Part shown: one piece after another, positions 7,727 to 16,264 of the stretch
Layout: each line of letters opens with the position of its first letter
How positions within the stretch are numbered: the stretch's first letter is position 1
NCBI GenBank assembly: GCA_958352145.1
Contig: CATWNM010000024.1
Location: forward strand, 1 to 35,127
Source: an uncultured Eubacteriales bacterium
GTDB lineage: Bacteria; Bacillota; Clostridia; Oscillospirales; CAG-272
Length of the DNA stretch: 35,127 bases
Reading direction: 5' to 3'
The notes under the pieces: model-generated
What the model was told of the DNA's origin: nothing
The model's database searches: none
Seen by the model: only the letters and a program-made list of their open reading frames with translations
Made by a program: the position numbers and the translations under genes

Positions 7727-8074
7727 ATGCTGTTTATAGAATATCCGAAATGTACCACCTGTCAAAAAGCAAAAAAATGGCTGGATGCGCAGGGGATACA
7801 CTATACAGACCGCGCGATCAAAGACGACAACCCAACCTATGAAGAACTCAAAGCGTGGCATGCAAAAAGCGGACTGCCGCTGCGGAAATTCTTCAACACC
7901 AGCGGCCTGCTTTACAAATCCATGCAGCTAAAAGACAAGCTGCCAACCATGTCCGAGGAGGAGCAGCTGCGCCTGCTCGCTTCCGACGGTATGCTCGTGA
8001 AGCGGCCGATCATCGTGGACGAAGGTAAAGTGTTGATCGGGTTTAAACCAGACGAATGGGAAAAACTGAAATAA
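7727..8074 (+). CDS. Spx/ArsC-family thioredoxin-fold protein
   Basis: A 115-residue cytoplasmic protein of the ArsC/Spx/YffB family. The N-terminus has the redox pair C9-T-T-C12 in the context EYPKCTTCQKAKKWL. The downstream family marks are KKFFNTSG-type (PLRKFFNTSGLLYKS), EEEQLRLLASDGMLVKRPI and a C-terminal GFKPDEW. Having a C-x-x-C and no obvious arsenate-reductase neighbours, it is closer to the general Spx/MgsR/YffB-like branch than to a dedicated arsenate reductase. Whether it binds RNA polymerase like Spx cannot be told from sequence. The ATG at 7727 has GAGGGA upstream. It is transcribed alone, with a strong terminator behind it. Confidence 0.88.
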   Translation: MLFIEYPKCTTCQKAKKWLDAQGIHYTDRAIKDDNPTYEELKAWHAKSGLPLRKFFNTSGLLYKSMQLKDKLPTMSEEEQLRLLASDGMLVKRPIIVDEGKVLIGFKPDEWEKLK

Positions 8075-8160
8075 CATACGAGGACAGTCATACATTTCTG
8101 ACCACATTAGCTCCCGATAACGTGCGTTTGATTCCGCTGTCTCGCGCATCCTAAAAAGCG

Positions 8161-8201
8161 CAGCCCCCTTGAAAAGCTTGTATTTTCAAGGGGGCTGTTT
8201 T
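8161..8201 (+). terminator. Terminator after the Spx/ArsC-like gene
   Basis: A 15-bp perfect stem (CAGCCCCCTTGAAAA / TTTTCAAGGGGGCTG, 7-nt loop) followed by TTTT. Confidence 0.88.
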
Positions 8202-8336
8202 GCGGAGTGGGCGTGATAAAGCCCTTTCGCAGCGTTGGGGATAGCCGGCGCAGCCGCCATTTTTAGAAAGCAGTAAAAGCAAACAAAACCAAATCGAGAC
8301 GATCATCTTTGCGAGAAAAAAGATTGTATTCTCCTA

Positions 8337-8365
8337 TTGACATAAGTACGAAATCGTACTATAAT
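8337..8365 (+). promoter_or_regulatory. Consensus promoter with embedded operator for marR-MATE
   Basis: Perfect sigma-A boxes TTGACA (8337-8342) and TATAAT (8360-8365) are separated by 17 bases. The spacer holds a perfect inverted repeat AGTACGA-AA-TCGTACT (8345-8360) that overlaps the first base of the -10. This is the typical place and size for a MarR-dimer operator. A bound regulator would block RNA polymerase, so autorepression with release by a ligand is inferred. Confidence 0.8.
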
Positions 8366-8399
8366 CATCTGGCATGACTTCAACTGATGGAGGCGCTTG

Positions 8400-8837
8400 A
8401 TGGAAAACTATATAAAAGCGGCCATGAAACGATTTAATTATCTGACGACTGAAATCGATGCCGCCTATCATGAGGCGGCGCTGAAACTTGGTTTGTCCGA
8501 CAGCGCTATGCTGATTCTCTACGCGATCTGTAATAGCGGTGACGAATGTCCGCTAAGCGATATTCCCCATTTGTCGGGCATCAGCAAACAAACCGTCAAC
8601 TCCGCTCTTCGCAAATTAGAACACGAAGGGGCCGTCTATTTGGAAAGCTTCAGCGGGCGGAAAAAGAAGATCTGCCTGACCGATCAAGGCAAAGCTTTGG
8701 TGAAAGATACCGTCCTTCGGGTCGTGGAGATCGAAAACGAAATTTTCGACGCCTGGACAGAAGCGGAGCGAAAAATTTACATTGAACTCACACAAAAATA
8801 TCTTTTGGCTTTTAAAGAAAAAATTAAAGCGTTATGA
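8400..8837 (+). CDS. MarR-family transcriptional regulator
   Basis: A 145-residue winged helix-turn-helix protein of the MarR family, which bind DNA as dimers and usually lose binding on contact with small phenolic, drug-like or oxidised ligands. The recognition part is seen at LSDIPHLSGISKQTVNSALRKLEHEG (residues ~57-82), followed by the wing (YLESFSGRKKKICLTDQGKAL). A C-terminal dimerisation helix pair comes next. GGAGG six bases upstream fixes the ATG at 8400 rather than the TTG just before it. The gene is followed after 137 bases by a MATE transporter on the same strand. It is preceded by a promoter carrying a perfect inverted repeat, so it most likely represses itself and the pump. Confidence 0.92.
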   Translation: MENYIKAAMKRFNYLTTEIDAAYHEAALKLGLSDSAMLILYAICNSGDECPLSDIPHLSGISKQTVNSALRKLEHEGAVYLESFSGRKKKICLTDQGKALVKDTVLRVVEIENEIFDAWTEAERKIYIELTQKYLLAFKEKIKAL

Positions 8838-8974
8838 CCCTAAAACCGATTTTTTCCAGCCGCGAAACGATGTCCGGTAAAAACGGGAAAAACGCGGCGG
8901 GCATCTTCCGATCAAACATCAAAACGTATACACCACTGCCGTGGATTTTGCGGAGGCTGATTTAGGAGAACAAA

Positions 8975-10303
8975 ATGAAAATTCAATTATCCGATCACTT
9001 TACCTATAAAAAACTGCTGCGCTTTACACTGCCGTCAATTATCATGATGGTTTTCACCTCTATTTACGGCGTAGTGGACGGATTTTTCGTCTCAAACTTC
9101 GTAGGCAAAACGCCTTTCGCCGCCGTCAATTTCATCATGCCGTTTCTAATGATCCTCGGTTCCATCGGCTTTATGTTCGGTACAGGCGGCAGCGCGCTCA
9201 TTTCAAAAACCATGGGCGAAGGCGATTTTGACAAAGCCAAAAAGCTGTTTTCCTTATTTATATATGTATCGGCGGCCTGCGGAATCGTGATCGCCGTATT
9301 CGGCATCGTCTTTATCCGCCCTATTGCCACTTTTCTCGGCGCCAAAGATACGATGCTGGACGGCTGTGTTGCATATGGAAGAATCATTCTGGCCGCGCTG
9401 CCTGCGTACATGCTGCAATTTGAATTTCAAAGCTTTTTTGTCACCGCGCAGAAACCGCAGTTAGGACTGGCCGTTACGATTGCGGCCTGCATGGCCAATA
9501 TGGTGCTGGATGCGCTTTTGGTCGCCGTGTTTCCGCTGGGGCTTGAAGGCGCGGCGGCCGCAACCGCGATCAGCCAATGCGTCGGCGGGCTGATACCGCT
9601 GATCTATTTTGGCCATCCGAATTCCAGTCTTCTGCGGCTGACGAAAACGAAGTACGACGGCAAAGCTCTGCTGAAAGCCTGCACCAACGGTTCCTCGGAA
9701 CTCATGTCCAATATTTCTACGTCCGTCGTCAGTATGCTCTACAATGTGCAGCTGATGAAGTATGCAGGAGAAGACGGCGTTGCGGCATACGGTGTTTTGA
9801 TGTATGTCAATATGATATTTTTGGCCGCTTTTCTCGGCTATTCTGTCGGTACTGCGCCCGTTATCGGGTATCACTACGGCGCAGGAAACCATGACGAACT
9901 GAAAAATCTGCTGAAAAGAAGCGCTGTAATCATCGGCGCGTTCTCCGTGAGCATGCTGGCTGTGGCGGAAGCCTTAGCCAAGCCTCTGGCCTTGATATTC
10001 GTCAGTTACGATCCAAACCTGCTTCATTTGACTTTGCGGGGATTTTCAATCTATTCGTTTTCCTTTCTTTTTGCCGGAATCGCTATTTTTGGCTCGTCCT
10101 TCTTTACTGCGCTTAACAATGGTTTAATATCGGCGCTGATTTCATTTCTTCGGACGCTTGTGTTTCAGATTGCGGCGGTATTGATCTTCCCGCTGATTTG
10201 GGAAATCGACGGCATTTGGATCTCTATCGTTGCCGCTGAACTGATGGCCGCGATCGTAACTGCCTTGTTCTTATTTGTCAAAAGAAAGCAGTACCGCTAT
10301 TGA
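8975..10303 (+). CDS. MATE-family multidrug efflux transporter
   Basis: A 442-residue integral membrane protein with about 12 hydrophobic segments in two similar halves, the standard MATE arrangement. These antiporters export cationic drugs or metabolites in exchange for Na+ or H+. Recognisable features are the first helix LRFTLPSIIMMVFTSIYGVVDGFFVSNFVG, the stretch FGTGGSALISKTMGEGDFDKA, and the second-half equivalents ALVFVSYD-like (ALIFVSYDPNL) and GSSFFTALNNG. It most resembles the MepA/NorM-like bacterial group; the substrate is unknown. The ATG at 8975 has AGGAGA nine bases upstream. It sits behind the MarR gene in an apparent two-gene operon. Confidence 0.93.
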   Translation: MKIQLSDHFTYKKLLRFTLPSIIMMVFTSIYGVVDGFFVSNFVGKTPFAAVNFIMPFLMILGSIGFMFGTGGSALISKTMGEGDFDKAKKLFSLFIYVSAACGIVIAVFGIVFIRPIATFLGAKDTMLDGCVAYGRIILAALPAYMLQFEFQSFFVTAQKPQLGLAVTIAACMANMVLDALLVAVFPLGLEGAAAATAISQCVGGLIPLIYFGHPNSSLLRLTKTKYDGKALLKACTNGSSELMSNISTSVVSMLYNVQLMKYAGEDGVAAYGVLMYVNMIFLAAFLGYSVGTAPVIGYHYGAGNHDELKNLLKRSAVIIGAFSVSMLAVAEALAKPLALIFVSYDPNLLHLTLRGFSIYSFSFLFAGIAIFGSSFFTALNNGLISALISFLRTLVFQIAAVLIFPLIWEIDGIWISIVAAELMAAIVTALFLFVKRKQYRY

Positions 10304-10333
10304 GCCCGGGCGGGTATTGCAAAAGCAGGTAAG

Positions 10334-10354
10334 AAAAGCCGGCGTGCGCCCGGC
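10334..10354 (-). terminator. Possible weak terminator of ppk
   Basis: A 5-bp stem GCCGG / CCGGC with a 7-nt loop, followed on the minus strand by TTTTC, 46 bases after the ppk stop. It is the only hairpin seen between the convergent MATE and ppk genes. Confidence 0.35.
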
Positions 10355-10399
10355 GGCAAAACGCGCGCCGAAAACGGAGCCCATCAAATTTGAACCGGT

Positions 10400-12511
10400 T
10401 CAGCGCCCGAACAGGCGGCGCAACCATGCGGGCAGCAGACTTTGCCGCGGCGCGGGCGCTGCGTCCGCCGCATCCTGCATAAAAACCGCCTGCGCATCCA
10501 CCGGCGTGCCCTTTCCTGGCAGTGCGCGATAACTGCCGTCCGGCTGCATCCGGCGGGCTTTTACGTTGTCCGCGCGTTCGATCTCGATCAGCCTCCGGAT
10601 CTTCCGCAGCGCCGCCGGATCGGACACCGGGCAGGCAACCTCGACACGCCGCTCCATATTGCGCGTCATAAAATCCGCCGAGGAAATATAGACGAGCGCA
10701 TCGCCGCCGCGGCCAAAGCTGTAGATGCGCGCATGCTCCAGATAACGGCCGACGATGCTGCTGACGCGGATATTTTCGGTCTCGCCGGACACGCCAGGCA
10801 AAATACAGCAGATGCCGCGAACGATCATCTCTACCCGAACCCCGGCGGCCGAAGCCTCGCGCAGTTTGCGGATCAGATCGAGATCGGTCACCGAATTGAG
10901 CTTCAAAAAAATTTCCCCCGCTTTCCCCTTGGAAATTTCCCGATCGATCAGCGAAATCAGCGCGGTTTTCATAGAGCCGGGCGCGACCAGAAGACGCCGG
11001 TATTCTCCTTCGAGACTGCCGATCGCAAGATTTCGGAAAAGCTCGGCCGCATCCTCGCCGATGGCGCGGTCAGCGGTAATATAAGAAAGATCGGTATACT
11101 GCGCAGCAGTTTTTTCATTATAGTTGCCGGTGCCGACCTGGGTGATGTAAGAAACGCCGCTGCGTTCCTTGCGGGTAATGAGGCAGACTTTCGAATGCAC
11201 CTTGTACCCGTCGAAGCCGTACAAGACCCGGCATCCCGCCTCCTCCAGCCGCTGCGACCAGTCGATGTTGTTCTGTTCGTCAAAGCGCGCGCGCAGTTCG
11301 ATCAATACCGTCACGTCCTTGCCGTTTTCGGCAGCCTCGCAGAGATATTCCACCAGTTTCGCCCGGCTGGCCAGCCGGTAGATCGTAATCTTGATCGAGC
11401 ATACCGCGCTGTCCTTTGCGGCTTCCCGCAAAAGCTGCAAAAACGACTCCATGCTCTCATACGGATAAGAAAGTAGAATATCCCGCTTGGCCGCCTGTCT
11501 GAGCACGCTTTCCCCCGGCAAAAGCGAAGCCGCCAGCTGCGGTGAAAACGGCTGATACAAAAGCGTGCGGCGCTGCGCCGTCGTCAGTTTTGCAGGCAGC
11601 GAAAACACATAGGAAAGCCGCATCGGAGACGCGGTCACGTAGACCTGCTCCCGCGAAAGGCGAAGCTTGTCGCAAAAATACTGTAAAAAACGCCCGCTGA
11701 TTTCCTCGCCGGTTTCCAGCCGCACGGCGGCGAGGCGCGGCCGCTCGCGAAGTAATTTCTCCATCCGGCTCCGAAAATCCGCATCCACTTCAAAAGCCTC
11801 GTCTGCCGGCGTAATATCCGCGTTCCTTGTCACGCAGAACGCCGTTTTTTCGAGAACGGTATACGGTTTGAAAATTTTTTCAGCGTGCGCGAGCACCGTC
11901 TCGATCGTGTGTACATAACGCACCGTCTCGCCCGGCAAAAACAGGATATCCGGCAACGCCGACGGCAGAGGAATCACGCCGAACACCTCTTTGCCGTGAT
12001 CCCGCAGCCACACGCCGGCATGCGGCACCTTATTGGCAAGATGCGGGAACGGATGGTGCATGTCCACGATCTGCGGCGCAAGGAGCGGTTCGATCTCGGT
12101 CTGATAATACTGCCGTATAAACTTCTGCTCGTTCTTTTGCAGTTCGGCCGCCGTCAGCGCGCAGACGCCAAGCGCCTTCAGCTTTGGACGAAGTTCCGCA
12201 TAAATCCGGTCTTTTTCGGCGATCAGCGGCCGCACGGCGGCAAAAATTTTTTCAAGCTGCCTGCGCGCGCTCATGCCTGTCTTATTGTCCACAGCGCCTT
12301 TGTGCAGGAGGGAAAGATCGTGCAGGCTCCCGACGCGGATCATAAAAAATTCATCGAGGTTGCTTGTGAAAATGGCGATGAATTTTAAGCGTTCAAGGAG
12401 CGGAACCCGCTCGTCCGCCGCTTCTTCCAGCACACGCTCGTTAAAACGGAGCCAGGAAAGCTCCCGGTTCTGTGTATACTTAGGAAACGCGCGCTCCTCA
12501 GGCATCCGCAT
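10400..12511 (-). CDS. ppk: Polyphosphate kinase 1
   Basis: A 703-residue PPK1, normal for the family. It makes long-chain polyphosphate from ATP reversibly. The N-terminal domain begins with the typical NRELSWLRFNERVLEEA, followed by FIAIFTSNLDEFFMIRVG. The catalytic half shows IKITIYRLAS, ELRARFDEQNNI-W and the phosphohistidine motif KVHSK (H439). It ends with SADFMTRNMERRVEVACPV. The C-terminus has a short basic tail. The ATG at 12511 is chosen because GGAGG lies six bases upstream and the protein then begins near the conserved NRELSW segment. It overlaps the end of ppx by 14 bases, implying translational coupling. Together ppk and ppx set polyphosphate levels. Confidence 0.95.
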   Translation of the reverse strand: MRMPEERAFPKYTQNRELSWLRFNERVLEEAADERVPLLERLKFIAIFTSNLDEFFMIRVGSLHDLSLLHKGAVDNKTGMSARRQLEKIFAAVRPLIAEKDRIYAELRPKLKALGVCALTAAELQKNEQKFIRQYYQTEIEPLLAPQIVDMHHPFPHLANKVPHAGVWLRDHGKEVFGVIPLPSALPDILFLPGETVRYVHTIETVLAHAEKIFKPYTVLEKTAFCVTRNADITPADEAFEVDADFRSRMEKLLRERPRLAAVRLETGEEISGRFLQYFCDKLRLSREQVYVTASPMRLSYVFSLPAKLTTAQRRTLLYQPFSPQLAASLLPGESVLRQAAKRDILLSYPYESMESFLQLLREAAKDSAVCSIKITIYRLASRAKLVEYLCEAAENGKDVTVLIELRARFDEQNNIDWSQRLEEAGCRVLYGFDGYKVHSKVCLITRKERSGVSYITQVGTGNYNEKTAAQYTDLSYITADRAIGEDAAELFRNLAIGSLEGEYRRLLVAPGSMKTALISLIDREISKGKAGEIFLKLNSVTDLDLIRKLREASAAGVRVEMIVRGICCILPGVSGETENIRVSSIVGRYLEHARIYSFGRGGDALVYISSADFMTRNMERRVEVACPVSDPAALRKIRRLIEIERADNVKARRMQPDGSYRALPGKGTPVDAQAVFMQDAADAAPAPRQSLLPAWLRRLFGR

Positions 12512-13412
12512 CGCCGCCCTCCAGCATACGAAGCAGATACCCCTCGCGCACACCGTAAGGACTGACGAAAAACTGCGTGCAGCCATAGTATCCAGCGACC
12601 GTCTCAAGGACCGTTAGTCCAGGCAAAAGCGTGTGAAGCCGGTCGGGCGCCGCGCGCAGCATCGCCTGCAAAAGACGGGCTTTATCCTCTGAGCACATCC
12701 GCAGCATTTTCTTCATGCGCTTCGCCGGAAACCCGCCATATCCGTTTTGCGTGTCGAACAGTTCGTCGCAGAGCAGGCAGCTTGCGCGCGCCGTCCCGCC
12801 GACGCCGCAAAGCACGCCGGCTGGCTGCGTTCCCGCCGGAATACCTTCGGCTTTCAACAGCGCTTCCGTATATTCCCGAATCCGGTCAAGCTCCTTCTTT
12901 GAGGGCAGAATTCCCTTTACGAATTCATTATACAAATTCAAGGAACCGATCGGGATCGAACACGCCGCGCGCGCCGTGCCCGCGCTGAAAAAAACCAGTT
13001 CAGTGCTGCCGCCGCCGACATCGGCCAGAAGGCCGCCCGACTGCCCAAGACTCCGCGCCGCGCCGAAGTAATCCAGCATGGCCTCCTCGCGTCCGGTCAG
13101 CACGCGCACTTCCATGCCGCAGTCCGCGCTGATCTTTTCGAGAATTTCCTCTGTGTTCGCGACATTTCTCAGCGATGCAGTCGCAAATACGTACGTTTGC
13201 GGTGTGCCCACGCTCTCCACGATTTCCCGAAAATGGAGCAGCGCGGAGATGAGGCGTCGGATTCCCTTTTGGGTCATGCGCCCCTGTTTATCCGTATATC
13301 CGGCAAGTCCGGCCGACTCCTTGCTGCTTAGAATCTGCCGGAGTTCTCCGTCCTTTATCCGGTACAACACAAGGCGGATCGTATTGGAACCGACGTCGAT
13401 CACTGCGTACAT
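12498..13412 (-). CDS. ppx: Exopolyphosphatase / Ppx-GppA phosphatase
   Basis: A 304-residue member of the Ppx/GppA family in the ASKHA actin-like fold. It releases phosphate from polyphosphate ends, and in some members also cleaves pppGpp. Visible motifs are the first phosphate loop DVGSNTIRLVLY (residues 5-16), the second phosphate loop LADVGGGSTELV (about 130), and GVGGTARA further on. At about 300 residues it is the short form without the C-terminal HD-like domain of the long E. coli-type enzymes. The ATG at 13412 was chosen since it starts directly at MYAVIDVGSNT and has AGGAGA upstream. It is the first gene of the ppx-ppk operon, divergent from gdpP. Confidence 0.93.
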   Translation of the reverse strand: MYAVIDVGSNTIRLVLYRIKDGELRQILSSKESAGLAGYTDKQGRMTQKGIRRLISALLHFREIVESVGTPQTYVFATASLRNVANTEEILEKISADCGMEVRVLTGREEAMLDYFGAARSLGQSGGLLADVGGGSTELVFFSAGTARAACSIPIGSLNLYNEFVKGILPSKKELDRIREYTEALLKAEGIPAGTQPAGVLCGVGGTARASCLLCDELFDTQNGYGGFPAKRMKKMLRMCSEDKARLLQAMLRAAPDRLHTLLPGLTVLETVAGYYGCTQFFVSPYGVREGYLLRMLEGGDADA

Positions 13413-13593
13413 CTTGGTCACTCTCCTGCTGTTTTTTATGCGCCAGCGCGCAAAAACTTCGTTTTCATTAGTATACGCGGCGGTCAAAAAAGCTTTCTAT
13501 CGCAGCAGGGTAAAATTTCTGTAAAATCTGGATAGCCTTGCAGAAAAAACAAAAAATGTCCACGCCGGCCTCTTTTGCCAAACGCCGGCCGAC

Positions 13594-13625
13594 GCCGCCG
13601 CGCAGATGTGCGCGGCGGCATTTTT
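13594..13625 (+). terminator. Orphan terminator-like hairpin upstream of gdpP
   Basis: An 11-bp perfect stem GCCGCCGCGCA / TGCGCGGCGGC with GATG loop, followed by ATTTTT on the plus strand. No plus-strand gene lies upstream, because ppx runs the other way. It may end a short RNA or stop antisense transcription through ppx. Confidence 0.6.
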
Positions 13626-13675
13626 GACTGCGACAGAATTTCGACTGCATATACGGCTCAAATTTCAGTTTGCTA

Positions 13676-13704
13676 TTTACTTTTTCCATTTCATTTGGTA
13701 TAAT
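13676..13704 (+). promoter_or_regulatory. Promoter of the gdpP-ftsH operon
   Basis: TTTACT (13676-13681), 17-bp spacer, perfect TATAAT (13699-13704) preceded by TGG, an extended -10. The leader to gdpP is about 80 nt. Confidence 0.65.
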
Positions 13705-13794
13705 AGAATTTATAAAATAGGGTAAATATTCCATATACGGAAAATCCGGCGCGTTTTGTTTAAAATTGCGGATTTCCGTTTTCCAGGAGGCGTC

Positions 13795-15801
13795 ATGCAG
13801 GATAAAAACAAAAGCGGGCGGACGGGCGGACCAAGAGCCACCGCTGTCCCGCTGCTATGCGGCGTTCTCTCGCTGATCGTTTTTTTTGTTCTGACACAGT
13901 CGACATCGCTGCCGCCGCTACTCTGCCTCATCTGCGCCGCCGTATTTCTGGCCGCAGCCGGCGGCGCGTACCTGCTTTTTTCCGGACGCGCGCGAAGCGG
14001 TGAAAAGGAGCAGTTTGGACGCAGTCTCGGACAAATCATGCTGGAGATCGTCATCAAAATGCATCTTCCCATGGTCATCTGCGATACCGCGGGCAAAATC
14101 ATCTGGCGCAACCGCGCGTTCGGCGCGGCGACCGAAACCGTCGGCTCGGTCATGGGCACAGATATCGGAACCATCTCCTCGGTCGACATGGAGGAACTAA
14201 ACGAAAACAACGAACTGGAGGCCGATCTGTGCGAACGCCGCTACGCGGTCAGTCCGTTCCGGTTCAAAACCGATGAAAAAAGCTACTGGTTCATCGTCTT
14301 TTCCGACAAGACCGCTTACAACAGACTCGCCGCGCAGGTGGAAAACGAGCGGGGCGTGGTCGCCTATATCATCGTAGACAATCTTGACGAGCTTGCGCAG
14401 CACGTACAGGACACCTACCACGGCGAAGCGGGCGATATCTCCAATATCCTGCGCGACTTCGCCGCCTCGCTCGGCGGTATCCTCAAAGAATATGACCGCA
14501 GCAAATATATTCTCATCATGAACCGCGAGGGGCTGGAAAAGTGCATCGCCAACCGGTTTGACATTCTCGACCGCGTGCGCGACGTGCGCGTAGGCGAAAT
14601 GGGACTCCCCATCACCATCTCCATGGGCGTCACAGACGTAGGCGACACGCTCCGCGCAAGAGAAGCGGGGGCGCGCGAGGCGCTCGGCATGGCGCTGGCG
14701 CGCGGCGGCGACCAAGTTGCCTACAAAACCGGGGACGCGCTTGAATTTTTCGGGGGCAATACGCGGCCTGTACAAAAGCGGTCAAGCGTGGCCGCAAAAG
14801 TGCGGTCCAACGAGCTTGTGGCGCGGATCTCGCGCGCGGGCAGCGTCATCATCATGGGGCACAGCGGCGCAGATCAGGACTGCTTCGGCGCGGCGGTAGG
14901 CATGGCCCGCCTTTCGATGTTCTGCTATGTGCAGCCGTATATCGTCGTGGATAAGAATGACCGGAACACGTTGGACTTCATGAAAAAATTCGAGCATCTG
15001 GAAGAGTACGTCGGCGTATTTGTGGACGCCAACGAAGCACAGGATCTGATCCGGACCGACACGCTGCTCATCGTCGTCGATGTGAACAACATCAGTCACA
15101 TGCTTGCGCCCGGCATTGCGCTGACCGTCGAGAACGCGGTGGTGATCGATCATCATCGTAAGGCAGAGGACGCAAAGCGCCGCGTCTGGCTGGCTGAATA
15201 TATCGAACCTTCTGCCTCCAGTGCATCCGAACTGATTGCCGAAATTTTAGAGCAGTCGATCAGCGACGGCATGCTGCAAAAAGAGGAGGCCGACGCGCTG
15301 CTCGGCGGCATCTTGCTCGATACGAAGCAGTTTACAAAAGCGACGGGTACGCGCACGTTCAACGCGGCCATCTATCTGCGCAGTGCGGGCGCGAGCGTGT
15401 ACGAATCCGCAAAAGAACTGAAAAGCGATCTCGGCGAATTCAGAAAGCAGTCGAAAATCCTCTCCGACCTCGTGATCTACCGCTCGCGTTTTGCGATCGC
15501 AAAGGATGAGGACGAGGGAGAACCGACCGACCGCATCGCCGCCGCCAAAGCGGCCGAGGCCATGCTTGGGATCGGCGGCGTGGACGCGGCGTTTGCGCTC
15601 TGCCGCATCGGCGGCGAAACGCATATTTCGGCTCGTTCGGGTCCGGGCGTCAGCGTGCAGCTCATTCTGGAAAAAATGGGCGGCGGCGGCCATCTGGACA
15701 GCGCCGGCGCAAAATCCGCCGATCCGATGCTGCTGGTGCTGGAAAAGCTGAAAGCGGCGATCGACGAGTATTTGGAAGAAAATAGCGAAACGAGGGTATA
15801 A
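13795..15801 (+). CDS. gdpP: Cyclic-di-AMP phosphodiesterase GdpP (DHH family)
   Basis: A 668-residue membrane protein that hydrolyses the second messenger c-di-AMP, with effects on potassium balance, wall stress and beta-lactam tolerance in Bacillota. Two membrane helices (residues ~15-65) are followed by a PAS-like domain (~85-170). A degenerate GGDEF domain (~170-320) lacks the GGDEF signature. The DHH phosphodiesterase domain contains GHSGADQDC-FGAA and D452-H-H in VVIDHHRK. The DHHA1 domain has GGGHLDSAGA with H633. All metal and substrate motifs are intact, so it should be active. The ATG at 13795 follows AGGAGG by four bases. It is the first gene of a long operon; rplI starts four bases after its stop. 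Confidence 0.95.
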   Translation: MQDKNKSGRTGGPRATAVPLLCGVLSLIVFFVLTQSTSLPPLLCLICAAVFLAAAGGAYLLFSGRARSGEKEQFGRSLGQIMLEIVIKMHLPMVICDTAGKIIWRNRAFGAATETVGSVMGTDIGTISSVDMEELNENNELEADLCERRYAVSPFRFKTDEKSYWFIVFSDKTAYNRLAAQVENERGVVAYIIVDNLDELAQHVQDTYHGEAGDISNILRDFAASLGGILKEYDRSKYILIMNREGLEKCIANRFDILDRVRDVRVGEMGLPITISMGVTDVGDTLRAREAGAREALGMALARGGDQVAYKTGDALEFFGGNTRPVQKRSSVAAKVRSNELVARISRAGSVIIMGHSGADQDCFGAAVGMARLSMFCYVQPYIVVDKNDRNTLDFMKKFEHLEEYVGVFVDANEAQDLIRTDTLLIVVDVNNISHMLAPGIALTVENAVVIDHHRKAEDAKRRVWLAEYIEPSASSASELIAEILEQSISDGMLQKEEADALLGGILLDTKQFTKATGTRTFNAAIYLRSAGASVYESAKELKSDLGEFRKQSKILSDLVIYRSRFAIAKDEDEGEPTDRIAAAKAAEAMLGIGGVDAAFALCRIGGETHISARSGPGVSVQLILEKMGGGGHLDSAGAKSADPMLLVLEKLKAAIDEYLEENSETRV

Positions 15802-15805
15802 ACTT

Positions 15806-16255
15806 ATGAAAGTCATTCTGTTAAAAGACGTAAAAGGCAGCGGAAAGGCCGGCGCGGTCGTCGAAGTTTCCGACGGATTCGCACGCAATTTCCTGATTCC
15901 ACGCGGGCTTGCAAAGCTAGCCGACAAAGGCGCCCTGAGCGACCTTAGAAACAAGGAGGAGGCGCGCCTGCATAAAATCGAGATCGAAAAAAACGAAGCG
16001 CGGACGCTTGCTGAAAAACTCGAAGGCATTCTGGTCAAAATAGAAGCGGCCTCCGGCGCGGACGGCCGTCTCTACGGCAGCATCACGGCGCAGCATATCG
16101 CAGACGCGCTCGAGGCGCAGGGCGGCATATCGCTCGATAAGCGCAAACTTGTGCTGGCCGATCCCCTGCGCGCATACGGAAAATACGAGATCCCGGTCAA
16201 ACTTTACGGCAGTGAGATCCAGGGCAAAATCAACCTGATCGTCACGGATAAATAA
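15806..16255 (+). CDS. rplI: 50S ribosomal protein L9
   Basis: A 149-residue ribosomal protein L9, full length. The N-terminal rRNA-binding domain is the standard MKVILLKDVKGSGKAG-VVEVSDGFARNFLIPRGLA, followed by the long connecting helix (NKEEARLHKIEIEKNEA) and the C-terminal domain with GADGRLYGSITAQHIADAL. Its ribosome binding site (GAGGGT) lies in the last codons of gdpP, four bases separate the genes, and dnaB follows after nine bases. The gdpP-rplI-dnaB order is conserved across Bacillota. Confidence 0.98.
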   Translation: MKVILLKDVKGSGKAGAVVEVSDGFARNFLIPRGLAKLADKGALSDLRNKEEARLHKIEIEKNEARTLAEKLEGILVKIEAASGADGRLYGSITAQHIADALEAQGGISLDKRKLVLADPLRAYGKYEIPVKLYGSEIQGKINLIVTDK

Positions 16256-16264
16256 GAGGACGGC

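Larger units (their letters stand above)
13413..13794. other. Intergenic region between ppx and gdpP
   Basis: 382 bases without a supported gene. It holds a plus-strand orphan hairpin (13594-13625) and the gdpP promoter. No clear ppx promoter could be fixed, although the region is AT-rich next to ppx. Confidence 0.5.

Noticed and set aside
7492..7758. 88-codon minus-strand frame between gdhA and the Spx/ArsC-like gene
   Set aside because: No ribosome site, it overlaps the promoter and start of the Spx/ArsC-like gene, and no family resemblance was seen.
7727..8074. Dedicated arsenate reductase
   Set aside because: The C-x-x-C motif and absence of arsR, arsB or acr3 genes nearby fit a general Spx/YffB-like protein better.
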